Source of the DNA: JBBDNV01 sp040877415
GTDB taxonomy: Bacteria; Planctomycetota; Planctomycetia; Pirellulales; PALSA-1355
Assembly (NCBI GenBank): GCA_040877415.1
Contig: JBBDNV010000018.1
Coordinates: 1-40,491 of the forward strand
DNA length: 40,491 bases
Reading direction: 5' to 3'
In this document: piece after piece, positions 15,624-23,561 of the stretch
Layout of the letters: the number at the start of each line of letters is the position of its first letter
Numbering within the stretch: position 1 is the first letter of the stretch
The notes under the pieces: model-generated
What the model saw: the letters and a program-made list of their open reading frames with translations, nothing else
What the model was told of the DNA's origin: nothing
Database searches by the model: none
Translations under genes and position numbers: made by a program

Positions 15624-16409
15624 TTACGTCCCGAATTCCGGGCGGCGGCGATAGAGCTGGCATTGCAGCCGCTGCACGATCGAGCTGTGCATCTGGCTGA
15701 CGCGGCTTTCGGAAAGATCCAAGGTGGCGCCGATCTCTTTCATCGTCAGCTCTTCATAGTAATACAGAATGATGATCAGCCGCTCGTTGCGGTTCAGTCC
15801 CTTGGTCACCAGCCGCATCAAGTCGTTTTTCTGGATCCGCCGGGTCGGATCTTCGCCCTTCTTGTCCTCCAGGATGTCGATCTCGCGGACGTCCTTGTAG
15901 CTGTCGGTTTCGTACCACTTTTTGTTCAGGCTGATCAGGTTGACCGCGTTGGCCTCCATGATCATCTTTTCCAGCTCCGGCACGGAGATTCCCATCTGCT
16001 CGGCCAGCTCCACCTCGGTGGGCGAACGGCCCAAGCGGGCCTCCAGCGTCTTGAGGCTTTCGTTGAGCTTGCTGGCTTTGGATCGCACCAGCCGCGGAAC
16101 CCAGTCCATGGTGCGCAGCTCGTCGAGCATCGCGCCGCGGATGCGCGGCACGCAATAGGTTTCAAATTTGACGCCGCGCGACAGGTCGAACGCGTCGATG
16201 GCGTCCATCAGTCCGAAGACGCCGGCCGAGATCAGATCGTCCAGCTCCACGCCTTCGGGCAGCCGCGACCAGATGCGCTCGCCGTTGTATTTCACCAGCG
16301 GCAGGTAAATCTCGACCAGCTTGTTGCGCAGATCCTGGTTGCAAAGATCGAGCTTGAATTGCTGCCAGATTTGCGCCACGTCCTCCGGCGCCATGGTGGT
16401 CATTGCCAT
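15624..16409 (-). CDS. fliA: Flagellar sigma factor sigma-28 (FliA/WhiG family)
   Basis: FliA directs RNA polymerase to late flagellar and chemotaxis promoters. The 261-residue product has region 2 (LVEIYLPLVKYNGERIWSRL, VELDDLISAGVFGLMDAIDA, FETYCVPRIRGAMLDELRTM), region 3 (LNESLKTLEARLGRSPTEVE) and region 4 (NRNERLIIILYYYEELTMKE, IGATLDLSESRVSQMHSSI). The start ATG 16409 has GGAGG 6 bases upstream; alternatives at 16415 and 16403 are less well spaced. It is the last gene of the flagellar locus in transcription order, after flhG. An anti-sigma FlgM gene is not visible in the window. Confidence 0.95.
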   Translation of the reverse strand: MAMTTMAPEDVAQIWQQFKLDLCNQDLRNKLVEIYLPLVKYNGERIWSRLPEGVELDDLISAGVFGLMDAIDAFDLSRGVKFETYCVPRIRGAMLDELRTMDWVPRLVRSKASKLNESLKTLEARLGRSPTEVELAEQMGISVPELEKMIMEANAVNLISLNKKWYETDSYKDVREIDILEDKKGEDPTRRIQKNDLMRLVTKGLNRNERLIIILYYYEELTMKEIGATLDLSESRVSQMHSSIVQRLQCQLYRRRPEFGT

Positions 16410-16591
16410 TACCATCCTCCGTGATTCTCGCGTCTGGCGATGTTCCCTCCGAGATTCCCACTCTCGGCGCGGCCGCCGGTTTCGCGCGCCGCCGTCATGG
16501 CGGCGAGTCGGCGTGACTTGTGACCAACGTCCGTTTCGTGGAACGTGGCTTCCGCCGCCTCGCACGTGCGCTGGCCCCTGGCCAACAGCAC
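16409..16591 (-). CDS. Possible 60-codon ORF whose stop overlaps the fliA start (doubtful)
   Basis: A GTG-started frame of 60 codons ends in TAA that overlaps the fliA ATG (TAATG), the classic layout of translational coupling. The peptide is hydrophilic and rich in Arg, Gly and Ala (for example RLAAMTAARETGG) with no recognisable domain. Third positions are mostly G or C, as in real genes here. There is no strong ribosome site for it, so it may be a chance frame in the leader of fliA. The remainder of the gap, 16592-16830, shows no gene or clear signal. Confidence 0.2.
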   Translation of the reverse strand: MLLARGQRTCEAAEATFHETDVGHKSRRLAAMTAARETGGRAESGNLGGNIARRENHGGW

Positions 16592-16830
16592 GCGTACGCG
16601 AAACAGCCGGAAATCCCCGCCACGAACATCTCACTTGCCTCGGCGTTAGACTTGGCGCAACCGGCACAGCTTATGGCTAGCGCGCCTGAAAGAGGTATCC
16701 GTTGATATCGACCGGGCCAAGGCCCGGGGTTGAATCATTTTCACAAGCTCCTTGCGATTGCCCGCTGACTGGCAGGTCCTGGTGTACGGCTCGAAGTTTT
16801 GTTGAGTCGGAAACCCGCCGGCAGCTAGCA

Positions 16831-17679
16831 TCACCTGGCGGTTGTCGCGCGTCGCGCCGACGCTCCGCGCGTCGCCTCAAATTGCAGTTGGGCCCACAGG
16901 GTATCGGCAATCCGGTCCATCGAGCGGGCCGCATCGCCCCGCGGCGGAAAAACCAGCACCGGCTCGCTGCCAGGCGTCTGCTCGCACGGGGGAACGCTGC
17001 CGCCGGCGGTGGCCCTCACGCCGAGAAAACGACGGCAAGCCTCGGCGATTCGGGCCTGCGGCTCCTCGGCCGCTCGGGCGTCGGGCGCAAGGTTCACAAG
17101 CGTATGTACCGGCACCGACAAATCGGCGGACGGCAGCACTTTGATGGCCGCGTAGCATTGCATGATCGATGCGTCGTCGACCGTCGTGACAACCAGCACG
17201 GCGCGAGCGGCCTGCCACAGCCGCCGCGCGAAAGGACCGCGGCTGCTGCCGGCGTCCACCACGACCACTTCGGCGTGCGGAGCCAGGTGCGCGAGCTCCG
17301 CGATGAACCGCTCCTGCGCCGCCGCCGGAAATTCGGTCGAATCGCCAGAGGCCCAGGCGCCCGAAAGCACCTGAACGCCCGACGGTCCGCGCTCGAGCAC
17401 TTCATGCACGTTGCGCCGTCCCGACAGCACGTCGATCACCGACCCGCGGTGGGGATATTGGCTCAACTGGGTGTTGCCGCCATGATCGAGATCGGCGTCG
17501 ACGAACACGGCGCGACGACCTTGCCGCGCTAGCGCCACGGCCAGATTAGCCGCGATCGTGGTCGTGCCGACGCCGCCCTTGCCGCCGCTCGTGACGACCA
17601 ACGGCGCACCGGGTCCGGCCGCGGCGCCGCCGCGCTGCCGCACGAGTTGCCGTAATTCGTCCGCTTGATCGTGAGTCAT
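16831..17679 (-). CDS. flhG: MinD-like ATPase FlhG (FleN/YlxH), regulator of flagellar number
   Basis: FlhG is a membrane-associated ATPase that limits flagellar number and activates the FlhF GTPase. The product has the activating motif DQADELR at residues 4-10, matching the DQAxxLR signature known to stimulate FlhF. The deviant Walker A is GKGGVGTTTIAANLAVALA (about 33-51). VFVDADLDHGG and VVVVDAGSS follow as switch regions. The 282-residue length is usual. It follows flhF by 60 bases, and fliA comes next, the common flhA-flhF-flhG-fliA order. The C-terminal 20 residues are basic and low in complexity. Confidence 0.93.
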   Translation of the reverse strand: MTHDQADELRQLVRQRGGAAAGPGAPLVVTSGGKGGVGTTTIAANLAVALARQGRRAVFVDADLDHGGNTQLSQYPHRGSVIDVLSGRRNVHEVLERGPSGVQVLSGAWASGDSTEFPAAAQERFIAELAHLAPHAEVVVVDAGSSRGPFARRLWQAARAVLVVTTVDDASIMQCYAAIKVLPSADLSVPVHTLVNLAPDARAAEEPQARIAEACRRFLGVRATAGGSVPPCEQTPGSEPVLVFPPRGDAARSMDRIADTLWAQLQFEATRGASARRATTAR

Positions 17680-17739
17680 GTTCGCGTCGGAAAGGTAGAA
17701 TCTCGAATCGGGTTTCCCCGAGCAGCCGGCCTGGCGTCA

Positions 17740-18933
17740 CTAGCCGGCAATCGGCTCCGTGCCCAGGATGGCGCGCGCCAGCCGACGCTTGTCGGCGGCC
17801 GCGATATCGTCGGGAACGTTCTGACCGTTCGTCAGATAGCTCAGCGGCAGGCTGCTCGCGCGCAATAGCGCGAGCAGGTTGCCCAGCGAAGCGGCTTCGT
17901 CCAATTTGGTCAAAACCAGCGCGGTCGTGCCGACGACGGCGAACTGCTCGGCCGTCTTCGCCAGGCTGCCCGCACTGGCCACGCTGGAGAGCACCAGGTG
18001 AACTTCATCGGGCGAGGCTTCCGCCAACATCGACTTGAGCTCCTGGATCTTCACTTCGTCGCGCGGACTGCGGCCGGCCGTGTCCATCAGGATCAGGTCC
18101 TGGTCGGCCATGCGGGCCACGGCCTGGTGCATTTCGCGCGGCGTGGCGACGATTTCCATCGGCAGGTCGATGATGTCGGCGTACGTGCGGAGTTGTTCCA
18201 CCGCCGCGATGCGATACGTGTCGACCGTGATCAAACCGACGCGCCTTTTTTCGCGCAGGCGGAAATTGGCCGCCAGCTTGGCGATCGTGGTCGTCTTGCC
18301 CACGCCGGTCGGTCCGACCAGGGCCACCAGACGCCGGCGTCCGGAAGTCATCTGAATCGGTCCGGCAATGGAAATCTCGTCTTCGATCAACTGTGCCAGC
18401 CGCTCTTTGAGACTTGCCGCGTCGAGCCGCTCGTCGCCCGAGCAGTTTCGCCGCACGCGGTCCACGAGCTCGCGCGCCAGGTCCTCGCCGATGTCCGCAT
18501 CGATCAGATCGGTGAACAGGTGAAACAAACAATCGGGCAGGTCGCCGCGCGCGGCTTGGCCCGTGTGGCGGAACAAATCATCGACCTTCGACTGCAATTC
18601 GGTCAGTTGGGCGTGCAACTGGAGGCTCGCGGCGGCCCGGGCGGAAAAACTGGCCGCGGCGCGCGGCCCGGGCGCGACGTCCAAGGCGATTCCCGCTTGA
18701 GTTGGCGGCACGGAGGCGGCTTCGGCGCTGCGCCTGTGCGGCGGCAGCCGGCTGGGCACCGACACGCTCGAGGAAGCCACCACTTCGATCATTCGCGCTG
18801 CGCCCAGCAAACGCGACAGCCCGCGCGGACGCACTTCGCGCGTGTGCAGCACCGAAGCGTTGGACCCCAATTCGCGCCGCACCAGGGCCAGCGCTTCCTG
18901 CATCGTCTTGGCTCGATAAGTTTTGACGTTCAT
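17740..18933 (-). CDS. flhF: SRP-type GTPase FlhF, flagellar placement
   Basis: FlhF is an SRP-family GTPase that positions the flagellum and recruits FliF at the cell pole. The 397-residue product has the N-terminal B region (MNVKTYRAKTMQEALALVRR, variable up to about residue 100), the N domain and the G domain. G1 is LVALVGPTGVGKTTTIAKLA (about 203-220), followed by the SRP insertion block DTYRIAAVEQLRTYADIIDL, G3 DTAGRSPRDE and G4 TKLDEAASLG. All nucleotide-binding motifs are intact. It begins 6 bases after the flhA stop, so the two are coupled. Together with flhG it implies a defined number and position of flagella. Confidence 0.96.
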   Translation of the reverse strand: MNVKTYRAKTMQEALALVRRELGSNASVLHTREVRPRGLSRLLGAARMIEVVASSSVSVPSRLPPHRRSAEAASVPPTQAGIALDVAPGPRAAASFSARAAASLQLHAQLTELQSKVDDLFRHTGQAARGDLPDCLFHLFTDLIDADIGEDLARELVDRVRRNCSGDERLDAASLKERLAQLIEDEISIAGPIQMTSGRRRLVALVGPTGVGKTTTIAKLAANFRLREKRRVGLITVDTYRIAAVEQLRTYADIIDLPMEIVATPREMHQAVARMADQDLILMDTAGRSPRDEVKIQELKSMLAEASPDEVHLVLSSVASAGSLAKTAEQFAVVGTTALVLTKLDEAASLGNLLALLRASSLPLSYLTNGQNVPDDIAAADKRRLARAILGTEPIAG

Positions 18934-18939
18934 GACCTG

Positions 18940-21075
18940 CTAAGCCAAAAGCGGCTGGGAAATCCTGGGCAATAAACCCGATGACTCGAAAACCCCCTCG
19001 CCGCCGACCATGGCCAGCGACTCGATCTGCGTGTCGCGCGTGATTTCGTCGTAGCTGAGCACCGCCAGGCGCGGCAGATGCGCCGAAGTCAACCGTTTCA
19101 CCGCGGGCCGAATCGGCGGGCTCACCAGCAAGACCGGCGCGTGGCCGGCCGGCGCGAGACGTTCCAGCTCGCCGGCAATCTGCCGGCAAATCGCGTCAGT
19201 CGCCCGCGGAGAAATCCGAACCCCCGGGCCCCGCTGGCCATGCTCGACCGCGGCCGCGATCTGGTCTTCCAGCGCCGGATCGAGCGTGATGACGCTCAGC
19301 CGATGATGCTTGTCGCGGTAACGGTTCGAGATGGTTCGCGCAAGCCGCCGGCGCACGAGCTCCGCCAGAAACGTCGGGTCCGTGGTGCGCGAGGCGTGCT
19401 CGCCCAGCGTTTCGAGAATCTGCGCCAACTGGCGAATGGAAACGCCCTCGCGCAAAAGCAGTTGCAGGATTTGTTGCACTTCGGCCAGCTTCATCTGGCC
19501 GGGGATCAGCTCGTCGACAACCGCCGGCGACGACTTCTTGAGCTCTTCGACGAGATGCTTGGTCGCGTCGCGGCTCAAAAGCTCGTCGGCATGCGCGCGA
19601 ACCACTTCGGCCAGATGCGACACCAGCACGCCGGCGGGCTCGGCGACGTGATACCCAAGCCGTTCGGCCTCGCGGCGCGCCGACGGTTCGATCCACACGG
19701 CCGGCATGCCCGACACCGGATCGCTCGTCGCCAGTCCCGCAACGCGGCCGCGCGCATGGCCGGAATCGACCGCCAGCAGCATGCCCCCTTGAAGCTCTCC
19801 CTCGGCCACGGGCATGTCGGCAATCTTGATTCGATAGTGGCGTGCGTCGAGCCGCAGGTTATCGCGGATGCGCACCTTGGGCATGATCAGGCCCAGGTCG
19901 GCGGCAATCGTCTCGCGCACGCGCTGCACGCGGTCCAACAAGTCTCCGCCGCGCTTCGGGTCGGCCAGGCGAATCAGCCCGACGCCGATTTCGATTTCCA
20001 TCGGATCGATGGCCAGGTAGTCTTCGACTCGCTCGTCGCGGGGTGGAGTTTCGACGTCGGGTTGCCGCCGGGCCACCGCTTCGGCTTCCTTTTGGCGGCG
20101 CGCGAGCAGCAGCGCCAACGCCGTGCAGCCGCCGCCGATGCCGACGAGCGGAATCGCCGGCAGCTCGGTAAACACCAGTACGCCCAGAAAGGCGGCGGTC
20201 ACGGCCAGTGCCTGCGGCCGCGAAAAAAGCTGATTGAGAAACTGCGCCGGCAGATCGACGCTCGACGAGCTGCGCGTGACCAGGAGTCCCGCGGCCAGGG
20301 AAATCAAAAACGCCGGCACCTGCGTGACCAGCCCGTCGCCGATTGTCAGCCGCGTAAACAGTGACGTGGCCTCGCCGACGTCCATCCCGTAGTCGACGAT
20401 CCCGATCACCAGTCCGCCGATGATGTTGACCAGCGTGATGATGATGCCCGCCACGGCGTCGCCGCGCACGAATTTGCTGGCACCGTCCATAGCGCCGAAA
20501 AAATCGGCCTGCTGGGCGACTTCGGCCCGGCGGCGCTGGGCCTCATGCTGATCGATCAGGCCCGCGCTCACGTCGGCGTCGATCGCCATTTGCCGGCCGG
20601 GCATGCCGTCCAGGGCAAAGCGGGCCGCGACCTCACTGATGCGCGTGGCCCCCTTGGTGATCACCACGAACTGAATCACCACGATAATCGCGAAGATCAC
20701 CAGCCCCACGACGATCTTGTCGCCCGTCACAAACTCGCCAAAACTCCGCACGACGCCGCCGGCCGCCAGCACTCCGTCGGTGCCGGCGCGCGTCAGGATC
20801 AACCGCGTGGTCGCGACGTTCAGCACCAGCCGCGCCAGCGTCGTGACCAACAGCAGCGAGGGAAAGATGTTGAATTCCAGCGGCGTGCGAACGTAAATCG
20901 CCGTCAACAGCACGATCACGGACACCGCGATGTTCGACGCCAGAAGCAAGTCCATCACCGGCGCCGGCATCGGCACCAGAATCACCAGCACGCTGGCAAT
21001 CATCGCCACCGGCAAGACAAGGTCTCGGGTGCGGCCAAACGACCGCGGGGCGCGTGGCATGGCGGCAGTAGCCAT
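18940..21075 (-). CDS. flhA: Flagellar export gate protein FlhA
   Basis: FlhA forms the nonameric ring of the flagellar type III export gate. The 711-residue product has eight N-terminal membrane segments and the conserved FHIPEP block between them (FALDGMPGRQMAIDADVSAG, LIDQHEAQRRR, ADFFGAMDGASKFVRGDA). A large cytoplasmic domain follows from about residue 340 (LADPKRGGDLLDRVQRVRE onward) and reaches the typical end. Length equals normal FlhA (about 690-710). Upstream (21076-21350) the flagellar order is broken by a plus-strand gene; in most bacteria flhB would come immediately before it. No clear flhA promoter is recognised in that gap. Confidence 0.97.
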   Translation of the reverse strand: MATAAMPRAPRSFGRTRDLVLPVAMIASVLVILVPMPAPVMDLLLASNIAVSVIVLLTAIYVRTPLEFNIFPSLLLVTTLARLVLNVATTRLILTRAGTDGVLAAGGVVRSFGEFVTGDKIVVGLVIFAIIVVIQFVVITKGATRISEVAARFALDGMPGRQMAIDADVSAGLIDQHEAQRRRAEVAQQADFFGAMDGASKFVRGDAVAGIIITLVNIIGGLVIGIVDYGMDVGEATSLFTRLTIGDGLVTQVPAFLISLAAGLLVTRSSSSVDLPAQFLNQLFSRPQALAVTAAFLGVLVFTELPAIPLVGIGGGCTALALLLARRQKEAEAVARRQPDVETPPRDERVEDYLAIDPMEIEIGVGLIRLADPKRGGDLLDRVQRVRETIAADLGLIMPKVRIRDNLRLDARHYRIKIADMPVAEGELQGGMLLAVDSGHARGRVAGLATSDPVSGMPAVWIEPSARREAERLGYHVAEPAGVLVSHLAEVVRAHADELLSRDATKHLVEELKKSSPAVVDELIPGQMKLAEVQQILQLLLREGVSIRQLAQILETLGEHASRTTDPTFLAELVRRRLARTISNRYRDKHHRLSVITLDPALEDQIAAAVEHGQRGPGVRISPRATDAICRQIAGELERLAPAGHAPVLLVSPPIRPAVKRLTSAHLPRLAVLSYDEITRDTQIESLAMVGGEGVFESSGLLPRISQPLLA

Positions 21076-21350
21076 CCGTTGATTTCGTAAATGTGTTGAC
21101 GACGTCAGAACGACAAGACGAGGTGCCGGAAATGAGGCGGGAAGGTACCGTTAAGGCCCCGCGGGTGTCCAGGCCGGTTTTGCGCGTCGACGAAACGCTA
21201 GCAGCGGGGCCAAACCAGGCCGCCAAGGGCATTGCCTGAGTCAATTCGTCGGTTTCCGCCCGGCGGCGCCGGTGGTATGTTTGACGCTGGCGCGCGTGGC
21301 TGGGCCACTAGGGGGCTCCCGCCTGACGCCACGCAACCGTGGAGAACGCC

Positions 21351-22511
21351 ATGGCCAAAAGGGCGGACGCGAAACCCAAGCCCCTGGAAGTCAATCCCTA
21401 TCGCTTGTGGCACGCCCGTTTTTGGCACGGCATGCTGCTGGGCTCGTGGATTCGCCTGGTGCTGCGCAACCGCGCGCGCATCGGAATCACCCGCTGGCCG
21501 CTGGCCTCGACGATCACCACGGCCACGATGATGAATTCCGCGCTGCGCCCCCTGCAAGAGCTCCTCATGCGCCGCTACATCGACCGCACGCAGATCAAGG
21601 ACGCGCCGATATTCATCATCGGCCACTGGCGCTCGGGCACGACGCTGTTGCACGAACTTTTGGTACTCGACGGGCGATACACCTATCCGACGACCTATGA
21701 GTGCCTGGCCCCGAACCATTTCCTGATCAGCGCGCGGGTCTTGACCAGGCTCCGATTCCTGCTGCCCGGCAAACGGCCGATGGACAACATGAGCGCGGGC
21801 TGGAACCGGCCGCAGGAAGACGAGTTTGCGCTGTGCAACATGGGCCTGCCGTCGCCGTACCTGACGATGGCGTTTCCCAACTCGGCGCCCGTCTATACCG
21901 AGTATCTCACGCTCGAGGGCCTCGACCAGCAGGAAGTCGACCGCTGGAAGAGTGCCCTGGAATGGTTCCTGAAGCGCGTGACCCTGCGCGACCCGAAGCG
22001 GATCATTCTCAAATCGCCGCCGCACACCGGCCGGATCAAGACGCTTTTGGAATTGTTTCCCGACGCCCGATTCGTGCACATCGTGCGCGATCCGTATACC
22101 CTTTTTTCGTCGACGGTCAGGCTGTGGAAGACGCTCTACAAGTTCGAGGCCCTGCAGGAGCCGACGTACGCGGGCCTCGACGAGTACGTCTTTTCGTGTT
22201 TTGAGAAAATGTACGAGAAATTCAATCGCGACCGGGCGCTGGTGGCGCAATCGCGGCTGTTCGAGGTGCGTTACGAGGATCTGGTGCGCGACCCGATTGA
22301 GCAAATGCGGGCGTTGTACGAACACCTGGAGCTGGGCGAATTCGAAACGGCGCTGCCCAAGCTGCAAACGTACTTCAAGGACCACGAAGGCTATCGCGTC
22401 AGCACGTATCGAATCTCCGACGAGCTGCGCGAACAAATCGACCGCCGTTGGGGAAAATACATGCGCCGCTACGGCTATTGCCAGCCGGCCCCGGCGTCAG
22501 CGGCGGGCTAG
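21351..22511 (+). CDS. Sulfotransferase (Sulfotransfer_3-like), PAPS-dependent
   Basis: The product would transfer a sulfuryl group from PAPS to a carbohydrate or other acceptor. The 386-residue protein has the 5'-phosphosulfate loop FIIGHWRSGTTLLHEL (about 88-103), the 3'-phosphate motif FVHIVRDPYTLFSSTVRLW in the middle, and YEDLVRDPIEQMRALYEHL near the end. No signal peptide is seen; the first 60 residues are basic and amphipathic. ATG 21351 has GGAG 7 bases before it (GTG 21339 would add four residues). It lies on the strand opposite to the flagellar genes, between flhA and flhB, and so looks like a newcomer to the locus. Sulfotransferases are abundant in planctomycetes; its substrate is unknown. 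Confidence 0.9.
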   Translation: MAKRADAKPKPLEVNPYRLWHARFWHGMLLGSWIRLVLRNRARIGITRWPLASTITTATMMNSALRPLQELLMRRYIDRTQIKDAPIFIIGHWRSGTTLLHELLVLDGRYTYPTTYECLAPNHFLISARVLTRLRFLLPGKRPMDNMSAGWNRPQEDEFALCNMGLPSPYLTMAFPNSAPVYTEYLTLEGLDQQEVDRWKSALEWFLKRVTLRDPKRIILKSPPHTGRIKTLLELFPDARFVHIVRDPYTLFSSTVRLWKTLYKFEALQEPTYAGLDEYVFSCFEKMYEKFNRDRALVAQSRLFEVRYEDLVRDPIEQMRALYEHLELGEFETALPKLQTYFKDHEGYRVSTYRISDELREQIDRRWGKYMRRYGYCQPAPASAAG

Positions 22512-22594
22512 CTACAGTGCGTCACGTCGCCCGGTACATGGGGATGCAAGGCTATCGGCGCTGCCTGCAAAGATTCAGCGACAGGCGCGGCTAC

Positions 22595-23023
22595 CTAAGT
22601 GAGGCACAAGTCGGCGTCAACGAGGATGTCGGCCTTTTCCGCAATGTCGATCAGCTTTCGATAGACTAACGTTGCAAGCTCCTGAGGATCGCGTTGCGAC
22701 GTCCACAGTTTGGCTCTGAAAATGTGTTCAAGACGGACGCGGCCATCATGGATTTCGATTGAAAAGCCCGGAAACTGCTTGGCCATATCGTCGCAGAACT
22801 TCGAAACACCCTTGAGCAGTGAACCAATCAACTCGTCCGTCTCTTGGCTGTAGTAAACAGTCACAAGATCGTCGATTCGCTCGGCATAAAACGGGTCTGG
22901 CTTCGCTAGGAACTCGATGCAGTCACCGTCGCGGTCATAAGTAGCCGTCGGCTGAAATTGATCTGCTGATCTCGCCAAGAGCAGCATGTGCTTGGCGAAC
23001 TCGGCGTTGTTGATTGTGTTCAT
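22595..23023 (-). CDS. DUF2283-like small acidic protein, candidate antitoxin, function unknown
   Basis: The 142-residue product begins MNTINNAEFAKHMLLLARSA. The core ATYDRDGDCIEFLAKPD followed by IDDLVTVYYSQETDELIGSL is reminiscent of DUF2283-type proteins, which are often listed beside toxins; that match is by eye only. The C-terminal half (KFCDDMAKQFPGFSIEIHDG) is not familiar. The protein is acidic. Its ATG overlaps the stop of the upstream gene by four bases (ATGA), showing translational coupling. Hand count over 22801-22920 gives 61 G+C of 120 (51%), far below the flagellar genes around it, a sign of foreign origin. Confidence 0.75.
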   Translation of the reverse strand: MNTINNAEFAKHMLLLARSADQFQPTATYDRDGDCIEFLAKPDPFYAERIDDLVTVYYSQETDELIGSLLKGVSKFCDDMAKQFPGFSIEIHDGRVRLEHIFRAKLWTSQRDPQELATLVYRKLIDIAEKADILVDADLCLT

Positions 23024-23541
23024 AGGAGGCGCGTCCTAAATCTCGTAACGTGGCTTATTGGTCGTGTGGGGTCATCTGGATCTGCCTTCTCCCAGCGCCA
23101 ATTGTAGGCAACGTTTTCATCGTTGACGAACACCAAGTACACCTGGCCGGGGTACGTTTCGCGCCGCGTTCCGTCTGATCTATAGGCATTGTCCGGGATT
23201 GCGCAATAACACCGCCAACCGTACCCTCGTCGGTCCTCGTCGTCATCCCACGTTAGCCCCTCAAAAATGGCCGTCGGTCTTTGCAGCACGGCGGGCACAA
23301 TGAACGCACATTCCTTGGCATGCCCGGAACTTCTCCGAGCGACATGCTGCATGCGCTCAAATGAGATTTGCACGTGCGCGGTGAGCTGCCCCGTTACGGG
23401 GTCTTTGGCGGCGATTGTGAGGTAGTGCCGTCTTGACTCACCTTCTGCCATGATGGCCCGAGAATAGCGTCGCTGCAAGTCTTGGACAAGCCCAGGCGGT
23501 GTGCCGCAGGGCAGGCGGCACAACTCGACAAGTCGTTTCAC
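23020..23541 (-). CDS. Small basic protein of unknown function, candidate toxin-like partner
   Basis: The 173-residue product starts with GTG (MKRLVELCRLPCGTPPGLVQ). Its middle has FERMQHVARRSSGHAKECAF and FEGLTWDDDEDRRGYGWRCY, and its end NVAYNWRWEKADPDDPTRPI runs into a basic tail, RFRTRLL. The layout (histidine-bearing helix, then beta strands with WRCYCAIP and VYLVFVNDE) is like small RelE/barnase-type nuclease folds, but I cannot claim membership. It overlaps the next gene by ATGA. A TAATAT box lies about 10 bases before the GTG on the coding strand, so the transcript may be nearly leaderless. An internal ATG (MAEGESRRHY) is an alternative start. Confidence 0.72.
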   Translation of the reverse strand: MKRLVELCRLPCGTPPGLVQDLQRRYSRAIMAEGESRRHYLTIAAKDPVTGQLTAHVQISFERMQHVARRSSGHAKECAFIVPAVLQRPTAIFEGLTWDDDEDRRGYGWRCYCAIPDNAYRSDGTRRETYPGQVYLVFVNDENVAYNWRWEKADPDDPTRPISHVTRFRTRLL

Positions 23542-23561
23542 ACTGCATATTAGGCGGTGAA

